From: Eretmocerus hayati
Lineage: Eukaryota > Arthropoda > Insecta > Hymenoptera > Aphelinidae
Length of the DNA stretch: 64,000 nt
Direction of reading: 5' to 3'
Assembly: GCA_029851415.1 (NCBI GenBank)
Contig: CM056741.1
Location: 85,636,282-85,700,281, forward strand
Positions 42,451 to 53,640 of the stretch are shown one piece after another. Position numbers and translations under genes: made by a program. The notes under the pieces are model-generated. The model was given only the letters and a program-made list of their open reading frames with translations. It was not told the origin of the DNA and did no database searches. Position 1 is the stretch's first letter, and each line of letters begins with the position of its first letter.

Positions 42451-44115
42451 ATGGAGGAATACTGTGATTCATACTGCAATCGCCTCATAGAATTTGACGG
42501 CTCACTAGACCAAATTGGGTTATTTTATTCTAATGTCCGGCAAGTTGCTAAAGACTGTGAATGGAAAAATCATCGAATTATACTACGAGCGATTTCTGAT
42601 AATCTAAGAGGCAGAGCAAGAGATATTTTCAAACCGCTTATGGTACAGTACTCAACGGTACATGCATTTTTAATGGATATTAGCATTCAAATTGAAGAGC
42701 TGCCTGCGTTAAACGAGAGTTTGAGTAAAATTAAACATTTGCACAGACAAGCAAGAGAAACGCTCCTTGATTTTGAGAAAAAATTAGACAATCTATACAA
42801 ACTGGCTCGTTATGTACCCGTTATTGAAAGGTTCCGAGATCTCGCCGAAGAAGAGTCTTTTAATATCGGCCTAGAACAAATTGTAGTGGGAAAATACTTG
42901 AGTAATATGAGACCTTACTCAGCATGGATAATCCAAGTGAATTGCCCAAAAAACTGGCAAGATGCGAGAATTTTAGCTAGAAAGCTCGTGAACATCGAGT
43001 TCTCTGTGATCTATGATTGTCCGGAACCAGAGATTTTGCAAAGCAACAACATAAGAGAACATTCGCCAGAAAGTAATAAAATTCAATCAAATTCACAGCC
43101 ACATGATGTTATCATAAGAAGTTGTCAAGATCCTCACTTAGTCCACCATAATGGTGGAAATTCTAATCAAAATCCGTCAACTTTTTCAAAATACGACACA
43201 AAAACAGCTATTTATAACGTTGGACAATTACCAAAAACTTCACAAAAAACTGAAACTGCTGCGAGTACAAATGCTGAAGCTGCACCAAAAAATATTCAAG
43301 AGGCTTGCATTTCAATTGAAAATACTGAGTTTGACGAAGTACAAGAATTAATCGTAGAAGAACCATATAGCCAGCAGTGTCAAATCATTTTTGAAAGTCT
43401 GAAAAAAATTGCTATGCAATGTCAGGTTCCGAAAATTGAAGAGGCAATGATTTTTAAAGGAAAAAGTGAAAGAATGCATGAGAACATCGGCGTTAAAAGG
43501 TCTGAAAAATTGAAAGATGATACATTGAGCGACCCTCGGCTCGAGAACGAATGTGAGAGAATTGCTGATGCTCGCGTCAATAAAGATCAGCAAGAATCGC
43601 GAGTGTTTCAGATTTCTAAAGTTGACGAGTCTTATTCGCTGGAAAAGTCAGGGCATGAAACAGGAGTCGAGAATCTTCCACAAGTTCAAGTCGACAAAAA
43701 TTCGAGCACCGTCACAAGTATGAGCGAAATTCAACTAGGCTCCCAAGCTCGAGCGACATGTGAGAAAATATCAGGCGTAGAGAATGAAAAAGTCATGTAC
43801 AGTCAGCAGAAAGTGCGAGAAAGCAGAATGAGTGAGAACGGCGAGCGGACTGATAAGGTTGGATCATCGAATAATTCGCTCGCGATTGCATTGACGATCG
43901 ACCGAATATTGATGGAGGCGAGATGTGCAATACAGATTGTGCAGGAGCTAATTGTGTTTCAACTCGCAATGAAAAATATCCAAAAATTTCTCGAATCACA
44001 GAATAGTGAGTATATTCACTTCAAAAACCGGCCGCCTCGCGAGAAACCACCGTGGCCTGTCGCCTTTGAGAGAAACTCCTATCTCTCTACGAACTCACAA
44101 AGGAGTATCGCGTGA
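42451..44115 (+). CDS. Gag-like protein of the non-autonomous LTR element
   Basis: The frame is open from 42373; the first in-frame ATG is at 42451 (ATGGAGGAATAC), giving 554 residues. A GTG at 42400 is not a usual eukaryotic start, and upstream residues look conserved-like, so splicing from an upstream exon is possible. Residues about 1-190 are helical and capsid-like: EYCDSYCNRLIEFDGSLDQI, IILRAISDNLRGRARDIF, and ARETLLDFEKKLDNLYKLAR. The rest is polar, low in structure, rich in Gln, Ser and charged residues, and lacks a CCHC knuckle. It ends RPPREKPPWPVAF. An uninterrupted frame in a region of dead elements suggests recent selection. The assignment to Gag rests on position and pattern. Confidence 0.65.
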   Translation: MEEYCDSYCNRLIEFDGSLDQIGLFYSNVRQVAKDCEWKNHRIILRAISDNLRGRARDIFKPLMVQYSTVHAFLMDISIQIEELPALNESLSKIKHLHRQARETLLDFEKKLDNLYKLARYVPVIERFRDLAEEESFNIGLEQIVVGKYLSNMRPYSAWIIQVNCPKNWQDARILARKLVNIEFSVIYDCPEPEILQSNNIREHSPESNKIQSNSQPHDVIIRSCQDPHLVHHNGGNSNQNPSTFSKYDTKTAIYNVGQLPKTSQKTETAASTNAEAAPKNIQEACISIENTEFDEVQELIVEEPYSQQCQIIFESLKKIAMQCQVPKIEEAMIFKGKSERMHENIGVKRSEKLKDDTLSDPRLENECERIADARVNKDQQESRVFQISKVDESYSLEKSGHETGVENLPQVQVDKNSSTVTSMSEIQLGSQARATCEKISGVENEKVMYSQQKVRESRMSENGERTDKVGSSNNSLAIALTIDRILMEARCAIQIVQELIVFQLAMKNIQKFLESQNSEYIHFKNRPPREKPPWPVAFERNSYLSTNSQRSIA

Positions 44116-46696
44116 TCCCAAAGAAAATTTTGCGGATCGTTTTTCTTTAGTCGAGAAAAATTTGAAGATTTCTGAACGGTTTTGGAGCCGATGCTCGTAG
44201 AATCAGCTAGCCATAAGTATGATTGAATATACACCCTAATCAGATATTGTTTGAACAAAACAATGTAATATCTGTGAGGGTTTTCTCTATGATAAGTAAA
44301 TCATGTCTTCGTTGTTTAGAAACTCCTCGAAACTGCGAGGAAGTAGTTTGAATATTATGTAGATACGAACCGACTTCAGAATATGGTATGAAAATTGTTA
44401 TATGGTGTGCGAATGAAAGGATAGATAGAAATCTTGCAATGCACTCGCCCTTAGCCGTCGTGAAATACTCCGGCCCAGGGACGAGGCATTGGTGAATCTT
44501 ACGATCTACACCAATATTTGTTATGAGAAAAATCATAGAGTTACCATTATTTCGCAAAAATGAATATTGTGTTTGTCGAAAATTATATGCGATATGTATG
44601 TACAGTGACTCTCCCTTAGCCGTCGTGAAATACTCCGGCCCAGGGACGAGCCAGTGATGAAAATTGTATATCAGATTTAACGACTAATAGAATGAAACTT
44701 GTAAATCCACATTAGTATGATGAAGTACTAAAATCAAATTCAAATCTTCACAGAAAATACACAGTCGGCTACACAGGTACCCTCACAAACACATACAGGG
44801 TCACTTTACACCCCACACCTGGCCCAAGGTCGAAAAAACGGCCAAAATTTTAGCAAAATCATTCGAAAAAGTCGAGTCCAGAATGTTGAAAAAGAAAAGT
44901 GAAAAACGCAAAAACTGAGGCATATAGCAATTAGATAACATAAATTACCCCTGAAAGTAAATGTTCCCATCATTTACTATGTCAAAAGAAGTTTGGAGAG
45001 GTGAAAATCTCAGTTTGTGATGTTGAGAATTTTTCGTCAAGAGTACACGGAAAATGCGCATTTTGACCCATCAAACAACCAGTGCACCACGAAAATTGAT
45101 CAAAGGACCTTTATAGATAGTTATTATTATGGCAAATGTATATAGTTAAGTACTCCAATCGTTAAAAACACCATTAGAAGGTTTAAAAATGAGATCACAG
45201 GATTTTATAGGAAAAAATGTAGGATTTCGATGCGAAATTGGCCAGTATGCGAAAACTCAAATTTCTCACCTCAGAATTCAAGCTTCGTAGTGTAATTGTA
45301 AAAGATAGATTGATTGATGTAATAACTTGAAGTAAGACCAACGACAGAAACCCATGTGTGAATAGAAAAATTTTGAGACCACACTTTTATATAGTCCAAA
45401 CTACATTCGAAAACTCACCGTCGGCACTAAATATGAGTGCGTACTTTGTTATATATCGAGAAGTTATGATGAGATCAACTTGAAAATTGGTATGAATACT
45501 CTTTATATTGTATATCAGTAGAATCAAAGCCGACCGACTACTCAAAAATTTCCAATTTACCACAGTAGAGTCAAAATCCCTATGAATTACAGTTTTTCGT
45601 ACGTAAAAGTGGGTACACAAAAAACGGTCATAACTCAGTCAATTTTGACCCGATTTCAACGGTCAAACGCTTAAATTGAAGGTCTTTCCAAGAACTATCT
45701 GACTATCTCATTGAAAAATTCAGAAAAACCGAAATTTCGAAAATTATCATGGATCAAAGTGTATAATTTTACCGTCCGAAAGAACCATTTGGCACACGAA
45801 ACGACCAAAATTTCATGGATTATTCATCACATTACCGTCAATCGTGATTTGGAATTGAAACTTTAGAATAATCAATGATGAAGAAAGTATTTCTTGAGGC
45901 TGATGGAAAATGATCCCACAGCTGCAAGCGATAAGACTTCTACGACGGCCCCTGTCAACAGAGACCTTAGGTATATACATATATACTTGTACAGTACACC
46001 CATTGTATACCAAGAAGGAAGGAGAAACAGTAAGAGAGACCGACTGAAATAATCGGCCTCTTCTCAACTTGAAATCGACACGTTCGAATTTGACGAATGT
46101 CACTTTTGAGAAAAATACCAACTATGAACGATTACATTATTTATATTAAACGTTTATTGTATAATTTAGTAATGACATTCAGGGAATTGTTCATTTAAAA
46201 ATGAAACTTGTTGGGAAATTTTTTATCGATTAGAGATATAGAATCTCATATGAGTAACAATAGGTTTAGAGAATATTGTTTATAAATAATTTGTTGTTAA
46301 TAATTTTTCTGAAATTTTTATCGAATATTTTCCATAATTTTGAAAACTTTTGTAAAACATTTCTCATACTTCTAATAATAATAATTGTGAAAAAATCCCA
46401 TTTTGTAAAATTAGAGATAAGAGAATGAAAGTATCTTAGTCTAAACGATTTTACCGAGAGAGAGTTCGCAATATAATATGAAATGTATACGCGACAATCA
46501 CGAACAACGACACTCTCGCTCTACCAAGAATATCACACACACATATACTAACACGCGTTCGCTCGCGCGAACGCTCAGCAACACATATGATTTTTCAAAT
46601 CATATGACTCGAAGGCCGTTCAAGAGGCCACAGCTGATTCATATTGTGATATGGATCATGCATCGGGGACGATGCGGGTCTCCGGCCAGGCACGCC
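44116..46696. other. Non-coding 3' half of the gag-only element
   Basis: AT-rich, with no frame above about 105 codons and no pol motif on either strand. It contains a 39-bp exact direct repeat, CCCTTAGCCGTCGTGAAATA followed by CTCCGGCCCAGGGACGAG, at about 44449-44487 and 44610-44648. A short hairpin ATATGATTTTTCAAATCATAT lies at about 46585-46605, 90 bp before the 3' LTR. Confidence 0.7.
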
Positions 46697-46986
46697 TGTG
46701 ACGTGGTGAGTCTCGAGCCTCTGGCTCGCGCCTCTCCCCGTCACCTGACGATGCACCAGGTGCACCGTCAGCGTTTCTGACGGAGCTTCGCCCGTTTCCC
46801 CACCAAGTGCGATGTCGCGTCGCGGACCCATCGTCGCGGACGACGGGCTTCGCCGCGGCAGACCGCTCTGACCAATCTACCCATCCACACACTCTCTCTC
46901 ACTTCTTAATTATCTCTTATATTAAAGTCACGCCTTAACTGAAACTCGTGTTCTATCTGGAGACTTGAACCCCTCACCACGTTACA
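46697..46986 (+). repeat. 3' LTR of the gag-only element
   Basis: 290 bp. It differs from the 5' LTR at GTGGYGAG, CGGGCYTCGCC and CCAYGTTACA only, as far as can be seen by eye. Confidence 0.85.
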
Positions 46987-47339
46987 CTACGAAGGACTCT
47001 AAGAGGAATGAATGAATCTGTCACAGCAGTGCCAGTCCAACGTCATGATGTGATGGCATGAATGAAGCAAAAAATGAATACATGATGGAAAAAACACAAA
47101 TCCCTCGGCCTTACACGAAACATTTAACAGGATTCCCGAAATTTTGCAGTAGGTGTTGGTCTACAATAATCCTACTCAGATGTTTCCGTAGCACAACACG
47201 ATCTTTCGCGTAGTAGTACAGAATGACATGCCCCAAAAATGTTTATTGTAATAATTTAAAAAGAGGCCTCGATTTCTGGACTGCAATTGGAAAATTATGT
47301 AGTGTATATGCATCAAATTGTTTCAAGCTACATACAATC

Positions 47340-47963
47340 AAGAGCATATTGACAGTCAGTGTAGAACTCGTCTATCAAACCGAGCCGTTCATGTTGAGGC
47401 GCACGTCGAGCTGTTCTCTTCGGCATGATACGTTCGGATCGTCTGGGAGCAATCCTTGGCGAAACACGCTGAGATCGCCTGGGAGTAATCTTTGATGTAA
47501 TACGCATTGATCGCCTAGGAGTAATGTTTGGTGGTGAGATACCATGGGATCTTTTGGGAGTTGTATTTGGTGGAAGCTGGGATCATTTGGGAGTTTGAGA
47601 CTGACTCAGAGACTGACGGGGGCTAGAAGTTTGGAATAATCTCGATCTTTCAGATGAGATGAAGCTTTGGGATGTGCTGGAGCTTTGGGATAGAATACTA
47701 AGATTTTTGGAGAGCTGTTCACCACGCTAATCTGTGGCATTTGGAAGTGAGCTACTCTTGGGATGCTCAAGGGATACATCTACACTATCTTCCACTCTTC
47801 TACGTTTTATCATTCCTGCCCTAAATTTCTCAAGGGAATGTTTCTTAAGTTCACTCTCCGGAGGAAACATTTCGGATATTCGCTCATCTGTTAGTTGTCT
47901 GAATGAATCTTGATCCATGACATCGTTAACTGTAAGCAAGTTTGAAATGGAGGCAATGTTCAT
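47340..47963 (-). pseudogene. Pseudogene with SAM-like N-terminus and 12-residue basic repeats
   Basis: The minus-strand frame from ATG 47963 reads MNIASISNLLTVNDVMDQDS, FRQLTDERISEMFPPESELK and KHSLEKFRAGMIKRRR, then a stop near 47727. The same frame then continues through serine-rich sequence, another stop near 47580, and about five imperfect repeats of a 36-bp unit: PPNTTPKRSHGI, PPNITPRRSMRI, TSKITPRRSQRV, SPRIAPRRSERI, MPKRTARRAPQ. The N-terminus resembles a small SAM-type helical domain; basic S/TP-RRS repeats suggest a nuclear or DNA-binding tail. I do not recognise the whole protein. Confidence 0.5.
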
Positions 47964-48603
47964 GATTGTTATTCACAGAAAGTTATGGTGAGTTTCAATG
48001 TTGGACCAAGCCTTACGGAGTCTATTTTATATTCATGGATGAACATCATGCACGGATGAGTGAAACAGCTGAAGCTCAGATGATGCTTGATTACGCTTTT
48101 TCGTCATGAGATAATCGTTTTTCAACTGATGGATGAAGTAGGAGGTTGTAAGACTACTTCCATTCCAAGTACTGGATCAAGAGGCTGGTCATACTATCTC
48201 CAATACTCCAGCTGTACAGGCATTTTTTGAGTTCTTCTTCCATATTTTCGGTGACAGCTCTTGGAGGAGGATGAATGAATTATTCTGTATATAAATATAA
48301 ATATTCTTTTTGGTATCAGGAGCTTTCTTGGTCGATGATCCAGGACTTTTATGTAGCTTGAGTCAAGTCAAGTACTGAATATTATAATGAAGATGAAAAG
48401 CACAGGTTTTGGGCACCGGAAGTGATCTTGAGTTAGGCGCCCCATTTGAGTTATTATAATCCGTGAAAAGTTCGATTATTCACTTTACTGATTGACTTCC
48501 CAGGCGAGAAGAACTATTCAGGACCCATATTTTGACGTCAGATAGCTTCAATCATTTCACGGAAGACATACTTCGACGTCCGAGGTCAATATAAGGCAAC
48601 TGT
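47964..48603. other. Stretch with no recognisable feature
   Basis: No convincing frame or repeat. It may include 5' sequence of the minus-strand pseudogene. Two similar segments with GACGTC near 48530 and 48575 are too short to interpret. Confidence 0.4.
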
Positions 48604-49700
48604 GCCTAATTTTCCCCCACTCAAGTTCTCAAATGTACGCACCCGTAGACCTTGCCGCGCATTTTTTCATGTTTGTTACGTAAAAATATCATAAACTCAA
48701 TGTTTTGGACCGGTCCTGAATGATCCGCGCATTTCTTAGAACAATAAAACTGGTCTTCAGTACTTTCGACTTTCTTTTGTTCGTTATTAGAAGCTATTCC
48801 AAACAAAATTGATGTGATCAATTCCAACGTAGTTTAGCTAATTTTTTTTGTTTTCATACCAACTTCAGAGTGCTTTTCGCAGGATTGCGAAATTCGATTC
48901 CTAGACGATTCTACGCCCATATTACTAGAAAAAATGCAGTGTTCCTAATTTGTCCCATAGTCTTTTTCCAAGCTCGTTCTTCACTCCATTCAAATACATC
49001 AATCTAGCTCAAAAAGTTCAAAAGGATGTGAAAGAAGACACAAAATGAGCTAAAGCACGTATTATTCGAAGGTATGGGGGCCGAAATATCCCGATTTTAC
49101 GGGAAACCCGTATAATCTCATGGAAGTAGGACTCTTTTCCACAATGGGGCAGATTAGGAACACTCTGTCGAAAACTCGCAAAAAATCTTCTTCTGCAAAA
49201 ATTGAGAAATCTCGGCTTCAATTCATTGAAATTGGACGTACATTAAGTCATTTTGAAGGTCTTGTAACAAGCTTTAAAATGAGTTGAGGTACGTGAAAAA
49301 ATATAGAGATGAATTAGAATGGCGAGCAGAACAAAAGTAGTGGGGGCAAATTAGGTTCAGTTAACTTAATCTTAAAAAAGTAGCTCTTATGCAAAAAACT
49401 AACTTTTTAACCTGTTACGCGAATTCTATTTCAAATACAACAATTTCAACGGATTCTTCGTCGAATTTCACGTCTGAGACGTTTCTGAACAAATTGGGCT
49501 CATTTTAGAATTGGGCTCATTCATAGTAGCTGAACCCATTTTGAGGAGGGGGCCAATTTCAAAGAAGATAAAAGAAAGCAGCAAAATGAGCAATAGTATG
49601 TCTCATTTAAAGATCTGGGTACCAAAGTACCCTCGCTGGACGGTAAAACCGTATAATCTCATGGGAATAGGCCTCTTTCCACGTAGTAGCAGATTAGGCG
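48604..49700. mobile_element. Probable DNA transposon with repeated CCTAATTTKYCCC motifs
   Basis: GTGCCTAATTTTCCCCCAC opens at 48604 and AGCAGATTAGGCGCACAC lies inverted at about 49686. The motif recurs inside at about 48945 (CCTAATTTGTCCC), 49143 (GGGGCAGATTAGG) and 49350 (GGGGGCAAATTAGG). Two blocks, 49090-49165 and 49635-49710, are imperfect direct repeats around CCGTATAATCTCATGG. A related end occurs at about 57310. No transposase is seen and the boundaries are uncertain. Confidence 0.45.
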
Positions 49701-50062
49701 CACACTTTTTTGATCGCTCGAATTTCGGTGACAACTTTTGTTCTTATTGTAAATATCAAACTTCAGATAGAATTTCTCTTAGGGCTAAAAATTCAGTTGC
49801 CTGCATTAAAGTGACTTGATTGAGGTTATTATGACCTATCCAAGACTTGGAAGTATTTTGTTCCGTGTAATTCAGCATTTTTGACGTAAAAAAAATGTGT
49901 TTTGGATAATTATTACTATCGAATAATGAATAATGTAACTCATGAGAAAATCAATAAAACAATTTAAGAATCTAATTTTAGGGATAAATCTAAAATACGG
50001 TGCCAAACTCGCAAGGATCACTCTCGGGGTCTGAAAACTATGCTTTCATCTCCTTCTATCTT

Positions 50063-50570
50063 TTTTTTTTTTTTTTTTTTTATTTTTTTTTTTTTATTTA
50101 CGCAATTTCAATCTCTCTACGGGATTATTTTGCGGACTTGTTAAGTGTACGTGTTGTGTGTGTAAACTGTGTAGGTGTCAGTGTAGAATCCTCTGCATTT
50201 GCCCGGGATTGATTAGCCCGTGAGGCAGGGGAAAACTTCTTTGTGAAGAAGAAAACCCGCCCCAGAGAATCCGGTGCATTTATCGCGCCACTAATTGGGC
50301 CTAGATCTCTCGCAACCACGAGGATCTAGTATTAGCCCTTGCAACCGCAAGGGCTAATACCGAATCAGTGACACTTCACACCTCCCGAACACATTGCAAA
50401 GTCGTAAGCTACAGCCAACTGATCAGAAAAATCAGCAAGTTCAGGTTTGTTAGACCGGGATGGAGACCGGTCACACCGATCACCCATCCAAGTACTAACC
50501 GCGCCATACGTTGCTTAACTTCAATGATCGGAAGAGCTGGCTCTCCACGACCCCGGCACTGCGTCGGTTT
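50063..50570 (-). mobile_element. Complete 5S rRNA-derived SINE (SINE3 type) with poly(A) and 12-bp target duplication
   Basis: On the minus strand the 5' head (50570-50450) matches 5S rRNA: TTCCGATCATTGAAGTTAAG (including box A), GCGCGGTTAGTACTTGGATG, and GGGTGATCGG (box C). The body follows, with a hairpin TATTAGCCCTTGCAACCGCAAGGGCTAATA at 50332-50361 written here as two arms around GCAACC. The 3' end is an A-rich tail (50063-50098). TCCTTCTATCTT is duplicated exactly at 50051-50062 and 50571-50582. Pol III would transcribe it from the internal 5S-type promoter; a LINE partner would mobilise it. Confidence 0.85.
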
Positions 50571-50582
50571 TCCTTCTATCTT

Positions 50583-51298
50583 ATGAGTATATTATTGCGG
50601 AAACGAAAGCCTCCCATTTTGAATAGTGAGCCCTGCATTTTCAAACCCATTCGAATTTCCGTACACGTAATCTATTAAAATATAGCTGGTATTGCAGTTT
50701 TTATGTTTTACGATCAAGGGTCAAACTGTCAATTACATGTACATACTGTGATAATTGGAGTCCCACGCATACTTATAGAACTAGCGTCGAGGTTATCAAT
50801 ACGAAGGATTTGCCAAAATTCTTCTCTTAAAATACAATATTTTAAACCAATCACTTTTCATAGGTTTTGGGGTCAGAACGCTTAATTTAGCCAGCGAGGC
50901 ATGTGCCTCATTCTCGTTATGGGATTTGCACTAGAACTGAGAAATCTCCTCAAAATAATAAAAGCACATGCTGTATTCACTCTGAATGACCTTGGCATGG
51001 ACGATATTCAAGGAAACCTGTCGAAGAATCAAACTCCAGCGCGAAATAAGGCCCAGAATGCGAACTCCGAGTGCTGCCTTGAATTTTGTAGTCTAAAATT
51101 AGACATTCAAATAATTTTGTTAGTATGGCTAACAATTTTCCTCATCAGTATATGATGATTATAAAACAAATCTACGTGAAGAAGTCAACATCTACGTTTT
51201 TGCGAGCAATTTTAGGGCAAAATATCAGTTTTGAACATTCAAAAGCAGGTTCTTGGGATATTCAATAACACGAAAATGCGAAAAAATGGAGTGACCAT
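50583..51298. other. Stretch with no recognisable feature
   Basis: Moderate AT content and a few 60-85 codon frames without motifs. Confidence 0.4.
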
Positions 51299-52180
51299 CA
51301 ACCTGGGTACCTTTGGAGTTGGGGGGGGGGGGGGGGGGGTATTTTTGGAACAACCCATGAAAGAGTGGTTATCACGCCCAGTTGGCTGGTCAGATGGTCC
51401 TGGGGCCTTCATACCGATTTCCGCCACTAAAGGCACGCATCAACAATGTCTTGCATTTGCGCGAGGGCCTCTATCAGCTGTGAGTTTATTTGAGAGGGAC
51501 TCTTTCAAGAGTATAATTTCAATGCAACAGGAAGTCACTCAGGAATAGTATTGTGGTTCTGACTTTAGCAGGTCGAATCCAGGGTAGCTGAGCTAGATTT
51601 CACTTGTCTATACACATATCTGGACGAATCCATTGTTACATTGGAGTATCCTTAGCCAGTTTTCATTTTGTAGTATAAAAACTGAAAAAGATGTGTTTTT
51701 TCTGCAAACCAGGGTAACTTTGGAACACTTGTTCATGTACTCTCAATCATTTCCCAAGATTCTATATCATCATCAAATTTTGCTCACTCGAGTAGCCGTT
51801 GATGAGAGCTTCAAGATGAGCCAAAGAACGTCTTATCTTGACCCGCGGAAGCCGAGTCACGGCAATTTTTGTCAGAAATCGACTGTGAAGGTATTTCCCT
51901 CCTTGAAACTTAGCCAAGGTGCAGACAGTGAGGTATGCTGGAGGGTTCTATGGTCGATTGTAGGAGTTGAATTCAACCAAATGGACTTTTACTATAGGTC
52001 AACGGAAAGCTAGGATGCTCAGCTTTCGACTATTGATGGTGAAAATAGATAGCGTGACCTAGTTTATGAATAAATTGACGAATAAATAATGATAACAATT
52101 TGTGTTCCAAAGTGACCCTAGTCCGTGTCTAAGTTTGGAACACGACTTTCAGCGCTCACTGTAAATTCTCCCATTCATCA
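51299..52180. repeat. Region with recurring CAGGGTAACTTTGGAACAC motifs and a poly-G tract
   Basis: The motif appears as CTGGGTACCTTTGGAGT at 51302, CAGGGTAACTTTGGAACAC at about 51710 and inverted as GTTCCAAAGTGACCCTAG at about 52101. A run of about 19 G lies at 51319-51338. A 126-codon frame at 51633-52013 shows no motif. This could be the remains of a transposon with subterminal repeats. Confidence 0.35.
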
Positions 52181-52867
52181 GTAGCAAAAGGATAACATGG
52201 AGAGACGCGGTAGCTTCACACGGACCTGACATTTCGCCACTAAAATTGATCTCACGGCCAAACGGTTTGAGCGACAGCTTTGAGGTTTTGGGATTTTGAT
52301 TTGATCATCAAATACTTCGAAAAAAACTGACTAGGAGCTCTGTAGTCTCGCGATTAAAGGTCGCACTAATACCACACGAACCTGACATGAAAATTTAGCA
52401 AAACTAAATTTTTTCCGAAAATTACTTCTCGAAGTGAGAAAAATTCTCTCTTCCAAATTCTAAGGCATGGAAAAGTTGCGCCTGACAATTTACTTTAAGA
52501 ATTAGTTGGTGCGAAAAATTTAAGATGAGCCAAATTCGCTTTTATCGAGGAAAACGGAGGGAGTAAAATTTTAGGTAAAATTGCGCCACAAAATGTACGT
52601 GCTCAGCGCGCACACACAAAAAGTGGTCTTTGGGCTCTCGTATTAATAGTATTTGGTGCTTAATACCAACAAATTTGATAAGTTTGCCCGACCGAAACCC
52701 GAGCGAGCCTCTCGGTGGTGCTATACACTCACAAAAGTCGCAAGAACGAAAAACCACAGCACACGGACCTGACATTTTGACCCCTTTTTCGATGATAATT
52801 TTTTTCGGTAGCCTCGGATCAAAAAACTGATGATTACGCCAGAAAAAGCTGGTACCAGCACAAACCT
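52181..52867. repeat. Region with repeated CACACGGACCTGACAT motifs
   Basis: CACACGRACCTGACAT occurs at about 52213, 52375 and 52759 in the same orientation. The sequence between copies is only weakly similar. No coding signal. Confidence 0.4.
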
Positions 52868-53020
52868 GCACTTGAGTGGCGAGGGATACACATTTGTTAG
52901 TTCAAAAATTAGTAGTTTGTGAATCTAACAAATTAATTTGTTCATCCAACAAATACGAATTTTACCACCAGACGTTTGTGCATCCAACAAACTATTTTTT
53001 CCGTGCTCAAGTGAAAATCA
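52868..53020. mobile_element. Small element with TTTGTTGGATG-type palindromic motifs
   Basis: CACTTGAG on the left and CTCAAGTG on the right bound sequence containing ATTTGTTAG, ATCTAACAAATT, CATCCAACAAATAC and CATCCAACAAACT. This looks like a short MITE with internal inverted units. Confidence 0.5.
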
Positions 53021-53289
53021 CATGTGTCATTCCCACTCGTTCCAAAAAAATTTTTGCGTGTATTTCATCACCTATCATCATTCAATATGCGGAAGAGATG
53101 AAAAAAATTGGAATAGACAAGCGGGACATCAATTTTCAACTTCTGAATCGCCAGGACTGATGCGAATAAGTGTCCCGATAATACTCGTAAACAACGTCTA
53201 TCTCAAAATCACATGCACCAAAAATCGTGCCTAAGAATATTTTAGATGGAGTAACTTAGCAATCTTTGTAATTGCACAGTGATCGGAAA

Positions 53290-53640
53290 TTTCAAGATAC
53301 TAACAAAGAGAGGACCTGACCTTTGGATCATCAATCCTTTCCAAATTTTTTTCACAGTTTTGTGTAACCTAGAATATGAAGAATCTAGAGTAACTCCATC
53401 AAATGGGTCTTCTGTCCAGAGCTACAAGCAAAAATGTTAGCGTATCCAGCATATCTATATATATATCACTTTTTAACATGGGCCTGTACGGGCAATGTTA
53501 ATGACATGGGCTGTAACTTTGAACAGGAGGCCCATTTGACGGAGTCACACCGGATTGTAGATATTCTAGGTAATACAAAACTGTAAAAAAGTTTTGGACG
53601 AGATTGGTGATCCAAAGGTCTGGTCCTCCCCTTGTAAGTG
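53290..53640. mobile_element. 350-bp palindromic MITE
   Basis: The arms at 53302-53420 and 53510-53640 are reverse complements (ACCTTTGGATCA, TTTTTTNACAGTTTTGT, AACTCCATCAAATGGG). The same sequence forms the outermost arms of the giant palindrome at 26246 and 31185, and its middle (ATGTTAAAAAGTGATATATA) also occurs at 26400. Confidence 0.75.

Larger units (their letters stand above)
41220..46986 (+). mobile_element. Complete gag-only LTR retrotransposon, 5.77 kb
   Basis: Two 290-bp LTRs (41220-41509 and 46697-46986) begin TGTGACGTGG and end TTACA. By eye they differ at only three positions, all transitions. CTAC is duplicated at 41216-41219 and 46987-46990. The body holds one long open gag-like frame and about 2.6 kb of AT-rich sequence with no protease, reverse transcriptase, RNase H or integrase motif. 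A clear polypurine tract before the 3' LTR is missing. It is therefore best described as a non-autonomous, gag-bearing LTR element that borrows enzymes from a partner. It is the youngest element in the window. Confidence 0.85.

Noticed and set aside
42400..44115. Single-copy host gene encoding a 571-residue protein
   Set aside because: The frame lies between near-identical LTRs with a CTAC target duplication, so it belongs to a retrotransposon. The 571-residue length also relies on a GTG start.
50450..50570. Functional 5S rRNA gene
   Set aside because: The 5S similarity is limited to the promoter-bearing middle; it is fused to a long body with poly(A) and a target duplication, so it is a SINE head.
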